Assembly (NCBI GenBank): GCA_003339415.1
Contig: PDHQ01000009.1
Coordinates: 26,469-90,468 of the forward strand
Reading direction: 5' to 3'
Source: Ophiocordyceps camponoti-saundersi (nom. inval.)
Lineage: Eukaryota > Ascomycota > Sordariomycetes > Hypocreales > Ophiocordycipitaceae
Length of the DNA stretch: 64,000 nucleotides
Below the pieces are notes generated by a model. It was not told where the DNA came from and did not search any database. It worked only from the letters and a program-made list of their open reading frames with translations. Of the stretch, positions 11,691-20,383 are shown in pieces (position 1 is the first letter of the stretch; each line of letters opens with the position of its first letter). Both the position numbers and the translations under genes were made by a program.

Positions 11691-13552
11691 ATGGAAGACG
11701 AAAAAGATCGGACCCTCGGCGAAAGCGAATCCCACGATGGAAGCACCTACCTCTTTTCCCCGGCGCAACAGAAGAATATCCTCCGTCGCATCGACAGAAG
11801 GCTAATCGGCATCATTGGCCTCCTGTACTGCGTCAGCATCGTCGACAGGACAAACATGAGCACCGCTAACATCGCCGGCATGAGCGTTGAGCTACGGCTG
11901 GAAGGGTATCGCTATGTGAGTCCTCTCTTTTTTTCCCCCCACCCCTTTGTTATATATGTAAGATATGAATCAAGAAGAATGAAGATTATAGAAATTGACT
12001 GGGAAACAAACCAAAAAAAGAACATTGCAAACCTCGTCTTCTTCATCACCTACGTCATCCTACAACCCCCTTCTACCCTGCTCGTTCGCAGGCTCGGTCC
12101 GCGTCTTCACCTCTCGGCTCTCGTCCTGCTATGGGGCGCCGTCATGACGGGCATGGGCTTCGTCTCTAGCTTTCAGCAGCTCGTTGGCTTGAGGGTTTTG
12201 CTGGGCGCTTTTGAGTCGGGGTTTTTCCCGAGTAGTGTTTACCTTATGAGTACTTGGTATACGCGCTGTAAGTTGACGTCGTTCTTTTTCCCCTCCCCCA
12301 TCCATATCCATCCATCCATCGCATCTTGCCCTACCTACCTCTATGCTATCTAGTAGTAGGTACGGATGTGTATAAGATTAACAGGAGAGAGAGAGAGAGA
12401 GATGTAAAAAAGAAGAGTAGTAGACTGACATCATCGTCATCATCGTCATCATCATCATCATCATCATCATCAACCTACTAGACGAGGTCGGCAAACGTTA
12501 CTCCACCTTCTACCTCCTCAGCTGCGCCGCCGCCTCCTTCTCCGGCATCCTAGCCTTCGGCGTTCGTGATACTCCCTCCCTCCCTTCCCCCCCCGGAGAG
12601 ACTCATACTACATACAACAGTTCCAAGGCTGATACCCTAGACCTCATCACATTCGAAAATACAGCTCATGCACATGAACGGTCTCGGTCACCTCCGAGGC
12701 TGGCGCTGGATCTTCGTCGTCGAAGGCATCGTAACCTGCCTCCTCGCCCTCGTCAGCTACTGGCTACTAGTCGACTTCCCCGACTCGAGCCGTCCGTCAT
12801 GGCGCTTCCTCGACGCGCGCGAGAGGCAGTGGGTGGTTGACAGGATCGAGGCCGACAGGGCGGACTCGCGTGTCACCGCCTTTCAGCCCGCGCTCTTCGC
12901 CCGCGCCGCCCGCGACTGGCGCATCTGGGTCTACGGCCTCGTCTTCTTCAACACCACCACCATCAGCTACGCCCTCGCCTACACCTTGCCGCTCATCCTC
13001 GTCGGCAGCATGGGTTTCAGCGTCGGGGCGGCCCAATGTCTCGTCGCGCCGCCCTACGTCTTCGCCGGCGTCGTCACCTACTTCACCGGTTGGCTTAGCG
13101 ATCGCTACCGGCTGCGCGGTCCCGTCATCGTCTTCAACATGCTTCTCTGTCTCGTCGGCCTGCCCATGATGGGCTGGTTGGCTACGGCGGCCGGTCGTTA
13201 CGCCGGCGTCTTTCTCGTCACCGCCGGCTCCAACGCAAACGTCCCCATCACCCTGGCTCTGCAGGCGAATAACGTGCGCGGCCAGTGGAAGCGTGCGCTT
13301 TGCAGTGCTACCCTCATCGGCTTTGGCGGGCTGGGAGGCATCGCTGGCAGTCTTGTCTTTCGGGACCGGGATCGCTTGACCGGGTACCGGCCGGGCATGT
13401 GGGCTTGTATCGCCTGCTCCTTGCTCAATATTCTCCTCATTGGCGTGTGTACGTTGCACTCTAAGCGGCAGAATAGCCTTGCGGACCAGGGGCGCAAGGT
13501 CTTGGAGTCGGACGAGGCGGAGGCGTCGGAGGGATTTCGATATACGTATTGA
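11691..13552 (+). CDS. MFS transporter, allantoate permease (Dal5/Tna1) family
   Basis: Predicted plasma-membrane importer of an organic anion (nicotinate, allantoate or similar; substrate unknown). Exons 11691-11915, 12021-12267, 12482-12561 and 12665-13552 give 479 residues in a continuous frame. Twelve hydrophobic segments are seen. Family landmarks are the first-helix DRTN motif, the QPPSTLLVRRLGPR loop, the RxLLGAFESGFFPSSVYLMSTWY helix, the KRYSTFYLLS segment, and the late GSNANVPITLALQANNVRG helix, all typical of the anion:cation symporter branch. Intron 1 uses a less common AAG acceptor, chosen because it restores the conserved NIANLVFFITYV start of helix 2. Intron 2 (214 nt) holds an ATC microsatellite. 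The neighbouring P450 and GMC oxidase raise the possibility of a small metabolic group, but no backbone synthase is present. Confidence 0.88.
12430..12472. repeat. (ATC)n microsatellite inside an intron
   Basis: About fourteen TCA/TCG triplets lie within the second intron of the transporter, ending 9 nt before the acceptor. The repeat occupies the branch-site zone, so its length may affect splicing. Confidence 0.85.
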
Positions 13553-14100
13553 GAAGTTGTGTGTGTGTGTGTGTGTTACACGTCTTGCTTCTCTCTCTCT
13601 CTCTCTGTGCGTGCATGTGTATGTATGTGTGTGTTCTGTCGTTATTCTGTGTAAACTTGTTACACCAGGTAGGTGGTGATGATGATACTGCTTCTCCTTT
13701 TCTCGTCACACGACGATGATGACACGACGATGATGACGTCTTGAGTGGGAGAGATACAGACACCGAGAGAGAGAGGGAAACGGACATGGAGATAGGGCGA
13801 GAGAGGAAGAGGATGGGTTGAACAACGGGCCACCAGTAACTTGCTTCTCTTCCTCCTCCTCCTCTTCTCTTCTTCTCGGTGTTTCTTTCTTTCTCTCTAC
13901 CCTCTATATAGGGGTGTCCATCACCTTGATATCTCCTTCTCCCCCCCCCCCCCCCCTCCCTTTCCCTCCCTCCATCTCTTCCACACACACATACACTCTT
14001 CTTCTTCCTCCTCTTCCATCTCTCCTCTAAAGAGAAAAACCCCTCCCTCCTGTTTATCTCACCCACACAACCTCCCTCTACTCTACTGTACTCTACAACC
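13553..14100. other. Intergenic region with GT and C/T tracts
   Basis: Begins with GT repeats straight after the transporter stop, then TGATGA direct repeats near 13710-13735, and ends in a strongly C/T-rich leader with a C16 run (13941-13956) directly before the ATG at 14101. No gene seen. Confidence 0.5.
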
Positions 14101-14567
14101 ATGGCCGACCCTAGATTCTCGTACGAGCCCGGCAAGCCCAGAAACCCTACCATCATCGGCCCCGTCTCGACCGCAAACAGAAATGGTATCTACAGACTTC
14201 CTCTGAAAGGGAAGCCATAGAGACGGAGATTGCTAAACAAAAAGGCCCAGGCGTCGCGCAAAGCCTCCTCGACAAGCAGCAGAAGCTTGCATCCGCGCCA
14301 TCGCCCGAGGATAACTGCTACATGCTGGAGAGAGAGACTACGCCGGTTCGATTTTCTTCTTCTTCTCATCCCGTCTTGATGAGCAGATCAGGTTAAGAAT
14401 CATCATGACGATAGAAGCGAAACCGCATCTGCAGCGACGGCGCTCGAACCCCTGGCTCCCTCGCCGCCGAGATCGAAGCCCGCGTCAAGGCAAAGGAGGC
14501 GGAGATGATGAGCGATCGAGCCAAGAGCATCAACGGCTACGTCGGGCAGGGGGCAAAGACATCGTGA
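14101..14567 (+). pseudogene. Small gene with an interrupted reading frame (pseudogene or sequence error)
   Basis: An ATG in good context (acaaccATGGCC) follows a C/T leader and opens 39 codons that read like protein, then stops at 14218. From about 14205 a second frame, open only because of an apparent loss of one base in the AAAGGGAAG stretch (14206-14214), carries a coherent hydrophilic sequence (EAIETEIAKQKGPG and onward) that continues, after a possible 69-nt intron at 14346-14414, into a charged helix (AEIEARVKAKEAEMMSDRAK) ending at 14567. Amino-acid composition on both sides is protein-like and not low-complexity. Family not identified; it looks like a small conserved cytosolic fungal protein. 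Whether the shift is mutation, assembly error or an unseen intron cannot be told here. Any frame after 14540 may shift again. Confidence 0.45.
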
Positions 14568-14737
14568 GGGAGGAAGGGAGAAGAAGAAGGCAGCAGCAAT
14601 CCTTGCCTCGCAAAATGCATTCGTCGTTATTCTCATGAACAGTTCAGCTATATACATTTACCTCGACTGCTCTCGTCTTTCCTCGTTTCCTTGACTTGGT
14701 CGTGGCTTCACCTCCTCCTTTTTTTACTTCCCAGGCA

Positions 14738-16607
14738 TCAGCATCGTGGCGTGCATTTGAGGAAGATGTCGTGAGAGGGTCGCTTCTCGCCTATGCTGTT
14801 GCGGACGAGGCCGGGGAGGGGCGTGGAGATGTCGTCGCCTAGCTTGTCGCAGCGTCTGAAGTCGTAGTTCGCGAACATGGTGACTGTCGTGATTGTAATT
14901 TCGAGCTTGGCGAACTAGAGAGGAAGTGAGTTGTGTTAGCTGTGATGATTTGCCCTTACAATGATCTTGTGATGATGGTGGTGATGACGATACCCTCATT
15001 CCCACTGTAACCAGTCAGCTTCTCAGTATCAGCGCAGGAAGAACACCATCAACTCACAGCATGGGTGCAACCCGCTCCCCCATCCCAAAAACGCATGCTG
15101 GCCCTGCTTATCCTCCTCACGGCCAGGCAAATACCGATCAGGATCCCACCGATCAGGATCCTCGTAAAGCGAACCATCGAAATGAGCATCCTCGAGTCCG
15201 CAGACGGCAAAGGCGTTCTTGGGAATGACCAGACCCGACTCCCCAATCTCGATGTCCTTGCCGCTGACGTTCTTACGCATGCAGACGCCTCGACCGATGA
15301 GGCGGATCGTCTCCCGCATCGCCAGCTCCACCATGGGGAACTCGGACTCCCAGTCTGCGAGGGTCAGTCGCGTCAGCGTCTTGGGAGCCGTCTCGTCGGG
15401 GGAGATGCTTCTCTTGGCTATGGCCGCGTCGACTTCGCTTCTGATCCGGGAATACCATTCCGGTGTTTCGGCTAGGTAGACGAGGATCCAGGCGGCGTTG
15501 AAGGTGCTGTTGATGAGGCCTGCGAAGAGGGCGCTGATGATGAACTGAAGTCTTTGTTAAGGGGGGATCTGATAAGAGGGATCGTGGATGATGCTGTAAA
15601 TAAAAGATGTACGCACTGCTGATACCTGGACGTTGTTATCGCTCACGTCCATCAACACCTGCATAGCATCGTCATCCTTCCGGCCCAATCTCCGTCTCTC
15701 ATCAGCAACGCGAGAAAAGGCACGATGAAGCTTGAGACCGGCGATGAGTTTCCTCAGCTTATTCGGCGTAAAGAGTTTAGGAAACATAATCTCCAAAGCA
15801 GAGCTGCTATCGAGACGACCGAAGACGGCGAGCGTCTCGTCCAACAGGCTCGCGTCGTCGGCGACGTCATTGCTTCCAAGCGTCCGGTGGGTGAGCTGAT
15901 AGACGAGTCGGAGCATCAGGGCGAAGGGCTCGGTGACGGTGTCGGTCGTTGCGATGGCCAGGTCCGCGTCTGCTACCATGCGCGGGAGGGTGGCTTCGAG
16001 TCGTTCGCGTTGGAGGAGGCGCTTGGCGTGCAGCGTAAAGTTGACGCTGAGATCGCTCTCGCGAAGGTGGTCGATGCTAGGCGTTGCGGCATATAGGGCG
16101 GCGAATCTATGAGGGATGAAGAAGGAGGAGTATGATGATGTTACTCAAGTCAGAGACCATTTTGGACTTGTTTGGTGTATATCATCTCCTTTTACACACA
16201 CACACACACACTCTCTCCCTCGTACATCTCTCTCTCTCTCACACACACACATGAACATCATCATCTCCTTACCCGGCCCCCAGGTCCAATCCCCGGGAGG
16301 TGAAGAACGAAGCCCTGGCAGCAGGCCCGGATACGGCAACGATGGGATGCGGGCCGTAGAAGAAGCTAAACTGCCGACTCGGCGATAGGTCCCTCCCGCG
16401 GAGCAAAAAGTCCCTCCGTCCACGGAAGAAGTCGACGCATCCGAAGACGGGCCACCCGCGGAACAGGCCGGGAGCGTCGGGCGGAAGACTCGGACGCGAA
16501 GCCCGCATCTGAAAGACGACGACGCCGACGCAGGTCAGCAAGACGAGCAAGGTCAGGATGATGAGCTGCGTCATGGTCATTGCTGAGATGAGGCTTAGGG
16601 GGAACAT
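14738..16607 (-). CDS. Cytochrome P450 monooxygenase
   Basis: Haem-thiolate monooxygenase anchored to the ER by an N-terminal membrane helix (residues ~10-35); substrate unknown. Exons 16273-16607, 15626-16106, 15058-15544, 14994-15004 and 14738-14914 give 496 residues. The I-helix is AGLINST (280-286), with Asn in place of the usual acidic residue. The ExxR motif is ETIR (350-353). The haem loop is GWGSGLHPC with Cys434, completed by an 11-nt micro-exon coding LGMR before FAKLE; without this exon the CxG motif is lost and the frame breaks. All introns are GT-AG. A Trp stands where the family has the conserved Phe of the haem loop. The gene lies 0.8 kb from a same-strand GMC oxidase. Confidence 0.9.
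14994..15004 (-). other. 11-nt micro-exon of the P450
   Basis: On the minus strand TGGGAATGAGG is bounded by TTACAG and GTATCG. The upstream exon ends with one base of a codon (T after the Cys codon), so the micro-exon reads L-G-M-R and leaves phase 0 for the next exon at 14914 (FAKLE). This exactly restores the universal CxGxxFA haem-loop ending. Confidence 0.85.
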
Positions 16608-17395
16608 GGCTATTGTCGTCGTGTCATGAAGGGGGAGTGATACAGAGAGGAGGAGGAGGAGGATGAGGAGGAGGAGGAGGAGGAGGATGAGGAGGAGGAG
16701 AAGGAAAGAGACAGGGGTTTAAGGGAGGGGTGGAGGCAGTAGATGGAGAGAGCGAGAGAAGGAGGGAGAGAGAGAAAGAGAGATAAAAGACGGGCAATAT
16801 AGTAAAGGAAATCCCTTATACGGATAGAAGGGCCAAGGAAAAGAAAGCAAAAGAAAAAGCCCATCCCGTACAGTGATGAAGAGACAAGTGAAGAGACACG
16901 GAAGAGACTAATCTGATGCACGGATCATGTTCGTTCGACACACACACACACACACAGAATCCAAGCCGCCACGTCAGACGGGGCCAGGCTGCATGACGTG
17001 CCTCTCGGGGATTGATGATGCAACCTGAGACCAGGGTGTCGGAGCTGATGATGTTTGGGCTTTTGGTTTTTTTTTGTTTGTTTCTCCAATATTTGCTTTG
17101 CTTTGCTTTTCATCTCGTCTTTACAACGGAGGGGGAGAGAGAGGGCGTCGTTGATTCATCTTACCTTGCTAGCTATTCACCGCTACGGGGATGAAACTGA
17201 GCAACTCCCAACCAACTAATCAACTAACCAACACCCTAAACCAACATCATCATCATCTTCCTCATCCTCTTCCTCCTCCTCATCCTCATCCTCATCCCCC
17301 TCATCATCATCATCACCATCCTCATCATCATCTTATCACCATAACCATCATCATCATCATCTACTTCTCCTCCCCCTCATACTCCCCTCATACTT
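16608..17395. other. Intergenic region between P450 and GMC oxidase
   Basis: P450 upstream region, with GGA/GAG arrays (16650-16700) and GA tracts (16745-16785), followed by the 3' region of the GMC gene, with CAT/CCT triplet repeats on the + strand (17245-17360). No gene seen. Confidence 0.5.
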
Positions 17396-19273
17396 CTACT
17401 TCTTCATCCGTCCCCCAATCACAATCTCAGCCGCCCTATCCGCCACAGCATACAGCGTAGACGTAGGATGACCGCTAAACTGAAGCGGGAGGACAGACCC
17501 GTCTACAACCCTCAGCCTCGAAGCCCCGTATACGGCTAGTTCGGAATCGACGACCCCCCCCAGCTGGCGAGACATCATGGCAGCCGTGCCGATGGGATGC
17601 AGACCCGAGCCCACCATCCTGCCCGCCCACTTCCTCCACTCGTCGTACGGTGCTTCAACCCGCGGCGGGTCGGAGATGGAGACTGGCGTTATGTGCTTGC
17701 TTAGAGAAGGCTTTGTCCACGCTCGCATCGCCATCTTGCCTGTCGCGATTAGAATCTCGGCGTCTATCTCGGCGGAGATGAAGCGCGGTCGGAGGACGGG
17801 CCTGTCCGGGTCCGGTCCGCCTATGTGGGCGCTTCCTCGGCTGAAAGGGATGAGACCCCAGAAGCCGGAGCCGAGAAAAGTCCTGTAATCGGACGTCATG
17901 AGCTCCGCAGCCGTAACCTCCTTCTCGAACAGGAGCCGGAACTGAAGCTCTAAAACACGCTTCGTAGCAGCAGCAAAAGCTTCCATCTCCGCCTCCGATC
18001 CGCCATGGCTCGCATCCCTCGCCGCTCTCTTCGCCCAGGCGTCGAGGCTCGCCCGCGTCTTCTCTTTCATCTTCTCGAACTCCCCTCCGAAGAGATCGCG
18101 GACGGTGACGAACATGGCGTGCTCTAGCCTTTGGCCTTCGAGGTTGTCTTTGGCGTGGTACATGATTCCCGCGGCGGATTGGTCCATCAGGTTCTCTCCC
18201 ACGCCCGGGAGGTGAATCACCGTCTTGATCCCTTGCTTGGCTAGGAGGTGTCTGTTTCCCACGCCCGAGCGCTCGAGGATAAGTGGTGATCTCAAGGCAC
18301 CGGCCGAGAGGATGACTTCTCTACGAGCCCTGATCGTCTTCTTCTCTTCTTTGCCACCAGGACCGAAAACGACGTACTCGACTCCCGAAGCCTCCGGTCG
18401 CATCTTCTTCCGAGAACCGGTCTCCTTCCACAGCACTCTCCGGACGGTGCCCCGGATGATACGCAGGTTAGGCCGGTGCGAAACCGGCCAGTAAAACGCC
18501 CTAGACGCATCCCATCGCAGGTTCTTCCGCACGTCGATGGTCTGCGGACAGACGTCGACGCCTCTCGTGTAGCCGGAGTTGACGTCCGTGTTGAAGCCCA
18601 AGCCGAGCGATTTCCAAGCCTGGACCGTATCGCGGAATAGAGTCCCGTTGGCTAGCCTGGGAGAGAAGCCGACGAGGAGCTCGCCCGAGGTGCCGTGGTT
18701 TTCCTCCGCGGCTGAGGCGCCGAGATCCTTCTGCCACTGATCTGGCCATTGCATCTTCTCTACCTTTTTATAGTGCGGGAGAAGCTGGTCCCAGTTCCAT
18801 CCTGGGTTTCCCAATTCTTCCCACGCGTCGAACTGGGCCTTGTCGCCTCGGATATACACCATGCCTTGAAAGCGTCAACATTTCGAGATCAGAAACCACA
18901 GCCTTAAAAAGAGAACGGATTCTCATCTCTTACCATTGACCAAGCTAGATCCTCCGATTCCCCTCCCGGCGTTAATGTAAACCACCCTACCGTCGGCATC
19001 CACCTCCGGTTCAGAAGAGTAGTTATAGTTGAGATCCGGCTGGGCAATGTTCGCAAAGTACGCCAGCGGATTCTGAACAAGCCGGTTGTTCCGCTGATCC
19101 GTCCCGGGCTCGATGACGGCCACGGAAAACTTGCTATCCTGCGATAGTCGGTTGGCGAGAACGAGACCGCATACTCCGGCCCCGGCGATGATGTAGTCGT
19201 ACTCCTCCGCCTTGGAAGAGCACGATACGAGCTGGGCCGCCCAGACGAGGGAGCAAAGAGAAGTGAATCTCAT
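17396..19273 (-). CDS. Secreted GMC-family FAD oxidoreductase
   Basis: FAD-dependent oxidation of an alcohol (glucose oxidase / aryl-alcohol oxidase / choline dehydrogenase superfamily); substrate not predictable. Exons 18934-19273 and 17396-18864 give 602 residues; the single 69-nt intron has an AAG acceptor and keeps phase (SLVN-G-MVYIRG). A signal peptide of about 18-20 residues suggests secretion. The Rossmann motif is GAGVCG (31-36), with Glu55 at the end of strand 2 for FAD ribose. GMC signature 1 spans the intron (GRGIGGSSLVNG). The C-terminal catalytic pair is His536 (LHPIGTAAM) and His579 (SGHPTSTLYA). The Cys in place of Ala in GxGxxG is slightly unusual. Confidence 0.9.
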
Positions 19274-20383
19274 CTTCGTGTGTTGAATAATGACACACTG
19301 TAAGCATATAGCAGAGATAAGGATGAACGAATCTCAAGATGTGTATGTATGTATGTCTGTAAGTCTGAATCACGGCTCCGGCTTCAACTACGGGCTGATA
19401 TCCTCAACCCATATAAGCACCTCCGATAAGGCAGCGAAGAACAACAACAACAAGAAGCGAACAACCCAACAAGCCCAGTCTCGCAGCTCATGTTGCACAC
19501 AACTCGAGCTTACATGCGGGCGTCTTCGTATAAGCATGGGATCGTCTCTATCCGACCGCCTCTTCGGACGGATGCTTATCCCGTGTCTTTCTTCACCCTT
19601 CACTGCCTCTCTCCTCGTCCAGTCTCGTCTTCCATCATCCCGTCCTGTTTCCCCTCTCGGGATCCTATACGCCGTCTTCCCCTCTCGGAATCCCATATAA
19701 ATCTTGCATATAGTATGCATGTTAGTGTATCTATGTAGGCAACAGACATCCATCCGCATACAAACATGTATGTGAGTATGTAAATGCCGCTTACAGATGA
19801 TGAGGACGAGAAAGAGGGGTTCGATTCGGCTCACTTCCGACATGAAGCATCGTGCCGCACCGTGCATCTGGATCATGATGCGACACTGTAGCATTCAACG
19901 GCACGGCACGTGGATCTCGCGTGTTTTACTCTTTCCTTCTCTTTCCTTTTTCCTTCCTTCTTTCTTTCCATTCTTTTCTTTTTTTTTCTATTACATTTTA
20001 TGTCATTTTAATTTAATTTTAATTAACTTGTTTCTTTCCTTTTCCCTTCGCTCCTGCCCTTTTCTCCTTCCGCCAATCCCGATCCCCCTCCCTTCCCGTC
20101 CGCGTTGAAGAAGAAAGAAACCTAAAAGCACGGACCGACATTAACCCGCTCCATCGCCAATTTTTTTTTTCACCTGACGTCACCACTGGTCTCTCCCATC
20201 GTCAATCGTCGAGATCATCATCAATGATCGTGATGACAGGAGACCATTGGCACAAAAGAGCCATTGAGATCGAAGAGACCAATGGCCTTCTTCTCTCGCC
20301 CCCCTTTACTTTACTCCCGCCTCTCCCTACCCCCCTCCCTCCCCCTCTCCCAATTGTGCTTCATTCTACGCCGGTGGAGCTCA
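19274..20383. other. Divergent promoter region (GMC oxidase / DNA glycosylase)
   Basis: Upstream DNA of both flanking genes. It holds short TATG repeats near 19342-19358, a T/C tract (19920-20100) with an AT-rich TTTAATT segment near 20008-20028, and an A/T8 run at 20160. Open frames on both strands around 19390-19890 have no recognisable content. No gene seen. Confidence 0.45.

Noticed and set aside
19810..19835. tRNA B-box-like GGTTCGATTC
   Set aside because: Flanking bases do not form a T-stem, and no A-box or acceptor stem lies at the right distance.
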